Part shown: positions 20,059-28,323 of the stretch, one piece after another
Position numbering within the stretch: the first letter of the stretch is position 1
Layout of the letters: every line of letters begins with the position of its first letter
Assembly (NCBI RefSeq): GCF_005221385.1
Contig: NZ_CP039903.1
Location: 2,919,001 to 2,983,000 of the forward strand
Reading direction: 5' to 3'
From: Agrobacterium tumefaciens
Lineage (GTDB): Bacteria > Pseudomonadota > Alphaproteobacteria > Rhizobiales > Rhizobiaceae
DNA: 64,000 bases
Position numbers and translations under genes: made by a program
The notes under the pieces: generated by a model
What the model was told of the DNA's origin: nothing
Databases searched by the model: none
Seen by the model: only the letters and a program-made list of their open reading frames with translations

Positions 20059-21105
20059 TCAGGTCTTGTCGTTCGGCTTGCGGGCGTCCTTGCCCATGAC
20101 GAGCGGCATGAGTACGGAAAGGAACAGAAGCCTGATGACATGGTGGGAGCCGACATAGGCGGTATCGGCATGCATCATCACCGCCATGGCCGCCATGGTT
20201 TCGAGACCGCCCGGCGCATAGGCGATCATCACCGCATTGAGCGGAACGCCGGTGACGCTGGAAATCATCCAGGCAATGCTGCCGGCGATCACCATCACGG
20301 CGATAGTGACGACGAAGCCGGCCAGAAAACCTTTGCGCACTTCCATCAGCGATACGTTGGAAAAACGCGTGCCGATGAGACAGCCGATCAGTACATAGAC
20401 CGGCAGGCTGAGCCAGGTGGGAACGCCGCCCTCTGTGAGGCCGGTAATATGGGTGCCGATCGAAACGGCCACGCCGCCAAGCAGCAGGGCTGCCGGAAAT
20501 CTCCAGCGCAGGAAAAGCCAGCCGGTCAGAAGCGATGCGGCGATGGTCAGCGCCAGGGTCAGCAGACCCATTGGCGGGTTGGTCATCAGCGGTTCGGTGC
20601 TGACCAGATCGAAATATTCGACGATCAGCGGTACGGAAAGCGTCAGCGCCAGTACTCTGACACTTTGTACGATGCTGACGGTCGCAAGGTCGCTTTTCGT
20701 TTCCGCCCCAAGGCTGATGATATAGCTGAGGTGACCGGGGGAGGCGCCCAGCATCGCCGTCGTCCGGTCATATCCGAAACCGTAATGCAGGATCCAATAG
20801 GCGACATAGAGCATGATGACGACGGCGGCGAGCACGACGACGAAGCTCAGTGGCCATGTCTTTGCCGCATCGATGACCGAGGGCGTTACGCTCGTTCCCA
20901 TCGAAATACCGACGACGACGAAACAGGCATTGCGGATGAAGGCGGGAATTCCGAGCTTTACGCCCGCCAGTCCGGTGATCGTTACGGCAAGTGCCGGCCC
21001 GGAAAGGAAGGGGGCGGGAACATGGAGCAGGCTGGCGAGCAGTGCGCCCATGCTGCCGACAAGGGCGGTAAGCGCAAATGTATGGAATTCAGGCTTGATG
21101 ATCAT
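20059..21105 (-). CDS. AbrB-duplication family membrane protein
   Basis: 348 residues from the ATG at 21105; a TTG at 21171 is an alternative. About ten hydrophobic helices form two internal repeats of the membrane AbrB type (Gneg_AbrB_dup). Each repeat carries a conserved PG segment, GASPGHLSYI (first half) and APGGLETMAAMAV (second half). The family is often labelled 'ammonia monooxygenase' or 'regulator of AidB', but neither label is supported by sequence. It is probably a transporter or membrane sensor of unknown substrate. It sits 3' to rirA on the same strand, separated by a terminator. Confidence 0.75.
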   Translation of the reverse strand: MIIKPEFHTFALTALVGSMGALLASLLHVPAPFLSGPALAVTITGLAGVKLGIPAFIRNACFVVVGISMGTSVTPSVIDAAKTWPLSFVVVLAAVVIMLYVAYWILHYGFGYDRTTAMLGASPGHLSYIISLGAETKSDLATVSIVQSVRVLALTLSVPLIVEYFDLVSTEPLMTNPPMGLLTLALTIAASLLTGWLFLRWRFPAALLLGGVAVSIGTHITGLTEGGVPTWLSLPVYVLIGCLIGTRFSNVSLMEVRKGFLAGFVVTIAVMVIAGSIAWMISSVTGVPLNAVMIAYAPGGLETMAAMAVMMHADTAYVGSHHVIRLLFLSVLMPLVMGKDARKPNDKT

Positions 21106-21210
21106 TGCGACGCTGATTGGTTGCTTGAAAAAGCTCGTGACCAAATGCGCCGTTTCGTCTGGCGGCGTCAACCTGCATCGCCAAAAATATTGTATTTCAT
21201 GAGTATTTTA

Positions 21211-21244
21211 TAAAAGAAAAACCCGCGACCTGTGGGCACGGGCT
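21211..21244 (-). terminator. Candidate Rho-independent terminator after rirA
   Basis: Read on the minus strand, a GC-rich imperfect hairpin (CCCG/CGGG core, 21222-21225 with 21239-21242) is followed by TTTTTCTTTT. It lies 30-60 bases past the rirA stop and before the AbrB-like gene. Confidence 0.6.
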
Positions 21245-21274
21245 TTGGCTTTCGCTGCTCTGATATTTGCGTGA

Positions 21275-21745
21275 TCAGGCGGCGGGAAGGGGCATGGCCT
21301 TCGGCATTTCCGTGTCGATACCGAGCAGGAAGTTGATCTGCGGGCGCGCCTTGACGAGATCGTCAATCGAATATTCCGCGAGAACATCGAAGAAGGCATT
21401 GAGCGCCTTGCGCAGCGCCGAGTTCAGGCCACAGCTGTCCACAAGCGGACACTCAACAGCGCCGTCCTCGAAGCACTCTGCCATGGCAAAACTGTCTTCA
21501 GTCACTCGTACCACGTCGAAAAGGCTGATCTTTTCGGCAGGCTTGCCAAGCCGCACGCCGCCATTGCGGCCACGCACGGTTTCTACCAGGCCCGCCTTGT
21601 TGAGCGGCTGCAGGATTTTGAAAAGGAACAGCTCAGATACGCCGTAAGCCCTGGCGATCTCCGGAATGCGGCTCAGCTTGCCTTCATTCGCAGCGCAATA
21701 CATCAACATGCGAACGGCATAGTTGGTCTGTTTGGTCAAACGCAT
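21275..21745 (-). CDS. rirA: RirA, Rrf2-family iron-responsive repressor
   Basis: 156 residues. The Rrf2 winged helix covers about 1-85 (MRLTKQTNYAVRMLMYCA, then VRGRNGGVRL). Cysteines at 91, 99 and 105 are the RirA iron-sulphur ligands. RirA represses iron-uptake genes in iron-replete Rhizobiaceae by binding IRO boxes. It is divergent from a ferric-iron binding protein gene. Its own predicted -35/-10 (21797-21802 and 21774-21779) is covered by an Irr-type palindrome, which agrees with published Irr/RirA cross-control in A. tumefaciens. Confidence 0.95.
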   Translation of the reverse strand: MRLTKQTNYAVRMLMYCAANEGKLSRIPEIARAYGVSELFLFKILQPLNKAGLVETVRGRNGGVRLGKPAEKISLFDVVRVTEDSFAMAECFEDGAVECPLVDSCGLNSALRKALNAFFDVLAEYSIDDLVKARPQINFLLGIDTEMPKAMPLPAA

Positions 21746-21773
21746 GCTGGTCTCCTAACTCTCAATGTGGAGT

Positions 21774-21802
21774 TATATAGTCTCTTTTTCAGTTTAGAAC
21801 AA
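21774..21802 (-). promoter_or_regulatory. Predicted rirA promoter
   Basis: On the minus strand TTGTTC (21802-21797) and TATATA (21779-21774) are separated by exactly 17 bases, about 30 bases before the rirA ATG. The -35 lies inside the ICE-like palindrome. Confidence 0.55.
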
Positions 21803-21819
21803 TTCCAGAAACTGAAAAA
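21785..21819. promoter_or_regulatory. ICE-like (Irr) palindrome in the rirA promoter
   Basis: Perfect 11-bp arms (tttttcagttt at 21785-21795, aaactgaaaaa at 21809-21819) flank a centre reading TTTAGAACAATTC, close to the iron control element bound by Irr in Rhizobiales. The site covers the -35 of rirA, so bound Irr would block rirA under low iron (inference, consistent with published Irr repression of rirA). Confidence 0.6.
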
Positions 21820-21874
21820 ACTGGCGCCCATTCGATATTTCTCGAACAGCCTTGTTGACCGCCTCAATGATTCA

Positions 21875-21889
21875 TGAACAAACAAGTCA
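21875..21889 (+). promoter_or_regulatory. Candidate IRO box (RirA site)
   Basis: TGA-N9-TCA, exactly TGAACAAACAAGTCA, 30 bases upstream of the ferric-binding protein start. TGA-N9-TCA is the described core of the RirA-dependent IRO box. Its position argues against the upstream ATG at 21874 as the gene start. Confidence 0.6.
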
Positions 21890-21918
21890 AGAATCTGAAT
21901 GTAATGGAGGCATTCGTA

Positions 21919-22968
21919 ATGGCAAGCTTGAAATCGTATTTTTCCGCTGCCGTTTTTTCAGGGCTGACGATCGTTTCCGGCGCGCCCGCAGCTTTTGCGG
22001 AAGGCGAGGTGAATGTGTATTCCTATCGCCAGCCCGAGCTGATCCAGCCGCTGCTCGATGCCTTCACGAAAGAAACGGGCATAGAAGCCAACGTTCTTTT
22101 CCTCGACAAGGGGCTGGTGGAGCGCATTCAGGCCGAGGGCGTCAATTCGCCCGCCGATCTGCTGCTGACGGTTGATATCGCCCGTCTCATCGAGGCGAAG
22201 GAAGGTGGCGTCACGCAGCCGGTTCTCAACGATCCCGTCATCGAAAAGGACATCCCCGCCAATCTCCGCGATCCGCAGGGCGAGTGGTTCGGCCTGACGA
22301 CGCGCGGCCGGGTGGTTTATGCCTCCAGAGAGCGGGTGACCCAGAAGGACATCACCTATGAGGAGCTTGCCGAACCGAAATGGAAGGGCAAGATCTGCAT
22401 TCGCGACGGTCAGCATTCCTACAATATTGCCCTGATCGCCTCGATGATCGCCCATCATGGCGTCGATTACACTCGCACATGGCTGACCGGCCTGAAGAAT
22501 AATCTCGCCCGCAAGCCTGATGGAACCGACCGCAGCCAGGCGAAATCGATCTTTTCCGGCGAATGCGACATCGCGCTCGGCAATACCTATTATGTCGGTC
22601 TGATGTTGACCAATGATCGCGAGCCGGAAGAAAAGGAATGGGCGGGATCGGTGCGGGTGATCTTCCCCAACGCCGGCGATCGCGGCACGCATGTGAATAT
22701 TTCCGGCATGGCCCTGACGAAATATGCACCCAACAAGGACAATGCGCTGAAGCTGATGGAATTCCTGGCGTCCCGCGAGGCACAGGAAATCTACGCCAAG
22801 CAGGTCTTCGAATATCCGGTGCTGCCGGGCGCCGAGCCATCCGATGTCGTCAAGGGTTTCGGCCCCATCAATCCGGACAAGCTGCCGCTGACGGATATTG
22901 CCGCTCATCGCAAGCAGGCATCCGAACTGGTGGACGAAGTGGGCTTCAACGACGGTCCGACCAACTGA
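21919..22968 (+). CDS. Ferric-iron ABC transporter substrate-binding protein (FbpA/FutA/Idi family)
   Basis: 349 residues. A signal peptide (about 1-27, ending APAAFAEG) precedes NVYSYRQPELIQPLLDAF. The C-lobe tyrosine region GNTYYVGLM matches the ferric-binding tyrosine pair of FbpA/FutA. The start at 21919 is preceded by GGAGG; the ATG at 21874 lies on the IRO box. It captures Fe(III) in the periplasm. No permease or ATPase gene follows: the next gene is convergent, so it is either an orphan or uses a transporter encoded elsewhere. Probably repressed by RirA. Confidence 0.88.
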   Translation: MASLKSYFSAAVFSGLTIVSGAPAAFAEGEVNVYSYRQPELIQPLLDAFTKETGIEANVLFLDKGLVERIQAEGVNSPADLLLTVDIARLIEAKEGGVTQPVLNDPVIEKDIPANLRDPQGEWFGLTTRGRVVYASRERVTQKDITYEELAEPKWKGKICIRDGQHSYNIALIASMIAHHGVDYTRTWLTGLKNNLARKPDGTDRSQAKSIFSGECDIALGNTYYVGLMLTNDREPEEKEWAGSVRVIFPNAGDRGTHVNISGMALTKYAPNKDNALKLMEFLASREAQEIYAKQVFEYPVLPGAEPSDVVKGFGPINPDKLPLTDIAAHRKQASELVDEVGFNDGPTN

Positions 22969-22983
22969 CGCCGTTTTCCTGAG

Positions 22984-23012
22984 GCCGACGGGTCAGTTAC
23001 CCGTCGGCTTAT
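22984..23012 (+). terminator. Terminator after the ferric-binding protein gene
   Basis: A perfect 10-bp stem (GCCGACGGGT/ACCCGTCGGC) with a 5-base loop is followed by TTATTG. It overlaps the 3' end of the convergent M48 gene (stop at 22993), so it is compact sequence shared by two genes. Confidence 0.6.
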
Positions 23013-24063
23013 TGTCCAGTGAGGCGTTGTAATCGAGGATAGCCTTGCGCCTTTCCGGCGTTCCGGGATGGGTGGATACGATGCTGGTGCCGCCCTTGTC
23101 CCCCAGCTTTTCCTCAAGCAGCGCGAAGAACCGCTCGATGGCGGTGGGGTCAAGCCCGGCCTGGCGCATCAGTTGGACGGAGCGCTGATCCGCCTGCCGC
23201 TCGGCATCGCGCGAATGCGAGAGCGCCAGAAGACCGCCACCCTGGGTGAGAATATCTTCCATGGCCGAACCGACGTCGCCGGCAATCAGCATGACGAGAC
23301 CGGCAACACCGGCGGCGCGGTAAAGCTGCCGCAGGCTGTGTTCATATTCCACATGGCCGATTTCATGCGCGAGAACCCCGGTGATCATCTGCCTGTCGTC
23401 GCCTGCGAGTTCCACCAGCTCGTCCGTCAAAACCAGCGTGCCATCCGGCAGCGCGAAGGCATTGGGACCGATATAGCCCCCCTTTCGGAAATTCAGCTTG
23501 TAATCCTCGGGCGAACCTTCCGCATGGGCGGCGATCCGGGCAAATTCCGCGCGGATGGCGTCCTGGTGTTCCTGTGGTAGTTCGCTTGCGGAGAACACCG
23601 TCTGGTCGAAGGCCTGCATGGTGCTGGCCGACATGATTTGCGGAACGATCGGCGGAGTTACCGCAACCGCCAGTTCCACCAGCGCCGGCAGCGCCAGCTT
23701 GTAAGTGCCATAAGCCAGAAGTACGGCTGCGGCGGTGATGCCGATCAGTCGCAGGCGGAACTGTTCCAGCCAGTTTACGAAGCCAGCGCGCTTGGTAATG
23801 TGCTGGACGAGCAGACGGTCCACACCGTCATTGTCGCGAGTTTCGAACAGCGAACCGTCGGGAAAATGCAACTCGCGTGGAATAGCTCCGACGCGGTGGC
23901 TGATCTCCACCGTTTTTATCTCGGCCTGGGTTCTGACATGGTTGTCCTTCGCGTCGAGCACGAGAAGGACCGTGCCGCCAAGCTTCAGCCTGGCGGCGCT
24001 GGAAAGGCTGGAGCGAGCGGCGTGCCACTCGCCCGCAACGGTTTCTCCGATATCAGAAACCAA
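22993..24063 (-). CDS. M48-family membrane metallopeptidase
   Basis: About 356 residues. A beta-rich N-terminal domain and one membrane helix (LIGITAAAVLLAYGTYKLA) precede the M48 catalytic domain, with the zinc site HEIGHVEYEH and the third ligand in AERQADQRSV. The active site is probably periplasmic. No ATG fits: the best start is a TTG at 24063 preceded by AAGG, which overlaps the end of the DUF898 gene by 11 bases. This indicates coupling with that gene. It resembles YfgC/BepA- and Oma1-like proteases in fold only; its substrate is unknown. Confidence 0.8.
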   Translation of the reverse strand: MVSDIGETVAGEWHAARSSLSSAARLKLGGTVLLVLDAKDNHVRTQAEIKTVEISHRVGAIPRELHFPDGSLFETRDNDGVDRLLVQHITKRAGFVNWLEQFRLRLIGITAAAVLLAYGTYKLALPALVELAVAVTPPIVPQIMSASTMQAFDQTVFSASELPQEHQDAIRAEFARIAAHAEGSPEDYKLNFRKGGYIGPNAFALPDGTLVLTDELVELAGDDRQMITGVLAHEIGHVEYEHSLRQLYRAAGVAGLVMLIAGDVGSAMEDILTQGGGLLALSHSRDAERQADQRSVQLMRQAGLDPTAIERFFALLEEKLGDKGGTSIVSTHPGTPERRKAILDYNASLDNKPTGN

Positions 24064-25123
24064 ACTCGAAACCTTCCATATCCATATATTCGGCGCTGAC
24101 GGCGGCACCCGTTGCTTCCATCGAAGAAAGGACCTCGCCCACATCGCCATTGAAACGGATTGCCGTGCGTTCGACGGTATAACGCGCTTCGCGCACTGCC
24201 GCCCATGGCCGCATCAGGCCAAGCGTGAAGACGGTGACAACAAGGTTGGAGATGACGATCCAGAGGTAACGCCCGCGATGCAGGTCGCTGCGCAGATCGT
24301 GCTTTCCGTCCAGCAGCATGGACGAAATAACAACGTTGCGAACGCCGGTGCGATAAACAACGCCCGCGAGGCCGTAAACCAAAAATGCGCCGAAAAGGCC
24401 GACATAGAGGGAAGCAAGCGCGGTAACCATGGCGGCCGTTTCGTCTTCGAGGACCGCACTATTGGCCGCAAAGGCGGCAACGCCGAAGAAACCGACCACG
24501 ATGCTGCCAATCACCACCATGATCGCCGGAATGATCCAGACCCAATAAAGCGCGCTGATCTTAGGGTCGGCACTGAAGGGCCGGTCACCATAACGCAGGT
24601 TGCTGAAAATGTAGCGGTTTGCCCAGCGGCTGGACAGTGGAGCCAGAATGCCGAAGGAGAAAAGCGCGACGAGGCTGCCGAGCAGAATGGAGACGAAGGC
24701 GCCTCCCGCAGTGCCGACGAAATCGAAACGGACATTGCGATAGCTTGTCACCCGCGCATTAAAACGAATGCTGCGCGTGATCAGCCAGGGAAAGAAGATC
24801 ATCAGCAGGAGCGCCGGCACGAAGACCAGAAACGGATGGATGAGGCCGACAAGCTGCGAGACGACGATGAAGGCAAATGCAATCAACCGACCCTTGAAGA
24901 TTTGCCCGCCGGTGGCGTGATAACCGAAAGCGCGGCCGGCCAGCACGGTGTTACCATTGAAATAACGCTTGCGGCGCACCTTTGCCCAGGCGGAATAGAT
25001 GCCGATCGTGACGATCGTCAGCAGAATATTGACGATCCAGATACCAAAATATTCCTTGGCATTTCCACTGAACGAGCCGCGTTCGAGTGCGCGCTGATCC
25101 ACGCTGACAGAGATTTCACTCAT
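24053..25123 (-). CDS. DUF898 (YjgN-like) multi-spanning membrane protein
   Basis: 356 residues with about six to eight hydrophobic helices arranged in two similar halves. Each half has a repeated motif of the type YSAWAKVRRKRYF (about 43-55), then RPWAAVREARY (about 310-320). The family is called DUF898/YjgN; function is unknown. It overlaps the M48 peptidase gene and probably forms a two-gene unit with it, which suggests a membrane quality-control or processing role (inference). The 170 bases upstream have no recognisable gene. Confidence 0.82.
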   Translation of the reverse strand: MSEISVSVDQRALERGSFSGNAKEYFGIWIVNILLTIVTIGIYSAWAKVRRKRYFNGNTVLAGRAFGYHATGGQIFKGRLIAFAFIVVSQLVGLIHPFLVFVPALLLMIFFPWLITRSIRFNARVTSYRNVRFDFVGTAGGAFVSILLGSLVALFSFGILAPLSSRWANRYIFSNLRYGDRPFSADPKISALYWVWIIPAIMVVIGSIVVGFFGVAAFAANSAVLEDETAAMVTALASLYVGLFGAFLVYGLAGVVYRTGVRNVVISSMLLDGKHDLRSDLHRGRYLWIVISNLVVTVFTLGLMRPWAAVREARYTVERTAIRFNGDVGEVLSSMEATGAAVSAEYMDMEGFEFGF

Positions 25124-25290
25124 AATAGTCCCTCATGACATGCCCCTCTCCGGGCAGATTGAGTTTGCAGGCTTCCCCGTTATCCTCGATTGGCAGCGTC
25201 CCCACGCCGCAACGGCTCTCTTACGCGATAACAGCTTTAAGTGGAATTATTTTGACAAAAGAAACTTGATTTTTTTAGTAATCTTTTTAA

Positions 25291-25322
25291 CCAAAAAAGC
25301 CCCGCTGTTTTCGCAGCGGGGC
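25291..25322 (-). terminator. Rho-independent terminator of mmsA
   Basis: On the minus strand, a perfect 9-bp stem GCCCCGCTG/CAGCGGGGC (25299-25307 with 25314-25322) and a 6-base loop are followed by TTTTTTGG. It begins 28 bases past the mmsA stop. Confidence 0.85.
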
Positions 25323-25349
25323 TTTTGTTTTGGTTGCCGGCTTTCCGGC

Positions 25350-26846
25350 TTACTTCATCGTCGGCATCACGAATTCAGCACCCGACTTGATGCCCGACGG
25401 CCAACGCGAGGTGATCGTCTTGGTCTTCGTCCAGAACTTGATCGAATCGGTGCCGTGCTGGTTGAGATCGCCGAAGCTCGAGGCCTTCCAGCCTCCGAAG
25501 GAGTGGTAGGCGAGCGGAACCGGGATCGGAACGTTGACGCCGATCATGCCGATGTTGATGCGGCTTGCGAAATCGCGTGCAGCATCGCCGTCACGGGTGT
25601 AGATCGCGACACCGTTACCGTACTCATGCTTCATTGGCAGTTCCAGCGCATCTTCGTAGTTCTTGGCGCGAACGACCGACAGAACCGGTCCGAAGATTTC
25701 CGTCTTGTAGATGTCCATGTCAGGCGTGACGTGGTCGAACAGGCAGCCGCCGACGAAATAACCGTCCTCATAACCCTGCAGCTTGAAATCGCGGCCATCG
25801 ACCAGCAGCTTTGCGCCCTGTTCAACACCGCTGTCGATCAGACCCTTGACGCGTGTCTGGGCTTCCTTGGTGACGAGCGGGCCCATATCGGCCTTGTCAT
25901 CGGTATAGGGGCCGATTCTCAGGCTCTCGATCTGCGGGATGAGCTTTTCTACGAGGCGATTGGCCGTTTCTTCGCCAACCGGAACCGCAACGGAAACGGC
26001 CATGCAACGCTCGCCGGCTGAACCGTAACCCGCACCCATCAGCGCATTCACCGCCTGATCGAGATCGGCGTCCGGCATGATGATCATATGGTTCTTCGCG
26101 CCGCCGAAGCACTGCGCGCGCTTGCCGTTCATGGCAGCGGTGCCATAGACATAGCGGGCGATCGGCGTCGAGCCGACGAAGGAGACCGCGCCAATATCGG
26201 GATCGGTCAGGATGGCGTCGACAGCGCCCTTGTCACCGTTGACGACGTTGAGGATACCGGCCGGAAGACCAGCCTCGATCATCAGTTCGGCAAGACGGAT
26301 CGGCAGCGACGGGTCGCGCTCGGAAGGCTTGAGGATGAAGGCGTTGCCACAGGCGATCGCCGGGGCGAACATCCACATCGGGATCATGCCGGGGAAGTTG
26401 AACGGGGTGATGCCCGCGCCGATACCGACCGGCTGGCGGATCGAATACATGTCGATGGCCGGGCCAGCGCCCTCGGTAAACTCACCCTTCTGCAGATGGG
26501 GAATGCCGCAGACGAATTCGCAGACTTCGAGGCCGCGGATGATATCACCCTTGGAATCCTCGACGGTCTTGCCATGCTCGCTGGAAAGCAGCACCGCCAG
26601 CTCGTTGAGGTCGCGGTTCAGAAGTTCAACGAATTTGAAAAAAACGCGGGCGCGGCGTTGCGGGTTGGTGGCAGCCCATTTCGGCTGTGCCGCCTTGGCG
26701 CTTTCAACGGCGGCGCGCAATTCAGCGTCGCTCGCAAGCGCAACGGTTGCCTGCACTTCGCCTGTGGCCGGGTTATAGACATTCGATGTGCGGCCGCTGG
26801 TGCCGGGCACATGCTTGCCGTTAATGAAATGACCGATTTCCTTCAT
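25350..26846 (-). CDS. mmsA: Methylmalonate-semialdehyde dehydrogenase (CoA-acylating)
   Basis: 498 residues, the normal MmsA/IolA length. GGAGGA precedes the chosen ATG at 26846; in-frame sequence upstream was excluded. The ALDH core is intact: NPATGEVQATV, the ITPFNFPGMIPMWM segment specific to MmsA, the NAD motif FVGSTPIARYVY and the catalytic cysteine in GSAGERCMAVSVAV. It converts methylmalonate or malonate semialdehyde to propionyl- or acetyl-CoA in valine and myo-inositol breakdown. It is divergent from a small monooxygenase gene and a LysR regulator that may control it. Confidence 0.93.
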   Translation of the reverse strand: MKEIGHFINGKHVPGTSGRTSNVYNPATGEVQATVALASDAELRAAVESAKAAQPKWAATNPQRRARVFFKFVELLNRDLNELAVLLSSEHGKTVEDSKGDIIRGLEVCEFVCGIPHLQKGEFTEGAGPAIDMYSIRQPVGIGAGITPFNFPGMIPMWMFAPAIACGNAFILKPSERDPSLPIRLAELMIEAGLPAGILNVVNGDKGAVDAILTDPDIGAVSFVGSTPIARYVYGTAAMNGKRAQCFGGAKNHMIIMPDADLDQAVNALMGAGYGSAGERCMAVSVAVPVGEETANRLVEKLIPQIESLRIGPYTDDKADMGPLVTKEAQTRVKGLIDSGVEQGAKLLVDGRDFKLQGYEDGYFVGGCLFDHVTPDMDIYKTEIFGPVLSVVRAKNYEDALELPMKHEYGNGVAIYTRDGDAARDFASRINIGMIGVNVPIPVPLAYHSFGGWKASSFGDLNQHGTDSIKFWTKTKTITSRWPSGIKSGAEFVMPTMK

Positions 26847-27013
26847 GGGTAGTCCTCCGCGATTTTTTGATGGGCGCAGCATCGCACTTGAATTTGTACA
26901 AATCAATGAACTCGAATAAGAAACCGTTGTGCGTAAATTAAAGTACGATAAGCATTTAAGGCGTTTCCTGATCCGGCACGGCGAGTTCGCCAGTCAAAAA
27001 AGAAAGGTAAAAG

Positions 27014-27331
27014 ATGGCGAGCGATGAACCTGTCGTGAGGATGGCTGAAATAGAAATCGATCCGACCCATCTGGACGCCTATCGCAGATTGCTTGCAGAG
27101 GAGATCGAGGCTTCGGTCCGTCTTGAAAATGGTGTGCTTGCATTAAATGCGGTGGCGATCAAAGGCAGCCCGGAAAAGATTCGCATCCTCGAAATCTATG
27201 CGAACCAGGCGGCATACGAGGCGCATCTGCAGACGCCGCATTTCCTGAAATATAAAGAGGGTGTGGCGGGAATGGTGACATCGCTTACCTTGATCGAAGT
27301 TGAACCCGTAATGATGCGCAGCAAGCCATGA
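27014..27331 (+). CDS. Antibiotic biosynthesis monooxygenase (ABM/YgiN-like) protein
   Basis: 105 residues. One ABM dimeric alpha/beta barrel domain covers about 8-95: ARMAEIEIDP-type first strand, the central ENGVLALNAV and LEIYANQAAYEAHLQTPHF, which is characteristic of quinol monooxygenase YgiN and autoinducer-modifying relatives. AAAGG precedes the start. The stop overlaps the LysR start by four bases (ATGA), so the pair is a unit. Substrate unknown. It is divergent from mmsA. Confidence 0.78.
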   Translation: MASDEPVVRMAEIEIDPTHLDAYRRLLAEEIEASVRLENGVLALNAVAIKGSPEKIRILEIYANQAAYEAHLQTPHFLKYKEGVAGMVTSLTLIEVEPVMMRSKP

Positions 27332-28209
27332 ATTGGGATGACGTCCGCATATTCCTTGCCGTTGCCCGCTCTGGGCAGATTCTCGCCGCATCGAAACGGC
27401 TCGGACTCAATCACGCAACGCTTTCGCGGCGATTGACGCTGCTGGAGCAGGCACTGAAGACCCAGCTGTTTATCCGCCGGACGAATGGCTGCGAAATGAC
27501 CGAGGAAGGTCAGCGGTTTTTGGGTGCCGCCGAGCGCATGGAAACCGAAATGCTGAATGCCCAGGCCAATCTCGGCCGCGTCGATACGGCGGTGGCGGGA
27601 ACGGTGCGTATCGGTGCGCCGGACGGTCTTGGCGTCTCCTTTCTCGCGCCACGGCTCGGCCGGCTGACGGCCCGTTATCCTGACCTCAAAATCCAGCTCG
27701 TTCCCGTGCCGCGTTCCTTCTCTTTGTCGCAGCGCGAGGCCGATATCGCCATCACCATCGAGCGACCGGAGCAGGGCAGGCTGATGTTCTCAAAGCTCAC
27801 CGATTATTCGCTCGGGCTTTATGCCTCCGCCGACTATCTGGCCGAATATGGAACGCCTGATGATGTCGAAGCGCTCAAGCGCCACCGTCGGATCGGTTAT
27901 GTGGAGGACCTGATCTTCTCGCCTTCCCTGAATTACACCGGTGAGATCATGCGCGACTGGGATGCCGCCTTTGAAATCTCCAGCGCCACCGGCCAGACGG
28001 AGGCGGTCCGGTCGGGGGCGGGTATCGGCATTCTGCACAATTACATCGCCGGGCAATATCCTGAACTGTTGCGGATCATGCCGCATATCAGCATAAGCCG
28101 GTCCTACTGGACCGCCTATCACGAGTCCGCCCGCCAACTGGTTCGCGTCCGTACCGTGGTCGATTTTCTTCAGGAACTCGTGGCTGAAGAGAGGCGAATA
28201 TTCTTCTGA
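27328..28209 (+). CDS. LysR-family transcriptional regulator
   Basis: 293 residues. An N-terminal winged HTH (about 3-62: WDDVRIFLAVARSGQILAAS, then GLNHATLSRRL) precedes a LysR substrate-binding domain (about 88-290). The HTH has the WDDVRIFLAVA start of the group that regulates aldehyde dehydrogenase-type genes. It overlaps the ABM gene by four bases and lies beside the divergent mmsA, so control of one or both is likely but unproven. The effector is unknown. Confidence 0.85.
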   Translation: MNWDDVRIFLAVARSGQILAASKRLGLNHATLSRRLTLLEQALKTQLFIRRTNGCEMTEEGQRFLGAAERMETEMLNAQANLGRVDTAVAGTVRIGAPDGLGVSFLAPRLGRLTARYPDLKIQLVPVPRSFSLSQREADIAITIERPEQGRLMFSKLTDYSLGLYASADYLAEYGTPDDVEALKRHRRIGYVEDLIFSPSLNYTGEIMRDWDAAFEISSATGQTEAVRSGAGIGILHNYIAGQYPELLRIMPHISISRSYWTAYHESARQLVRVRTVVDFLQELVAEERRIFF

Positions 28210-28323
28210 CATATAAGTCTTCGATCTATTAGTAATATTATTTCTCAAGTCAGCCGCTCCGGGCTTGACAAGGGGTGGCTGGCTGAACGACCAATGCAGC
28301 CATTGGGAGAGATCGGAACTGAC

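Noticed and set aside
20059..21105. 'Ammonia monooxygenase' label for the AbrB-duplication protein
   Set aside because: The name comes from old automatic annotation; the sequence shows a duplicated multi-helix membrane family with no metal-ligand set of that enzyme.
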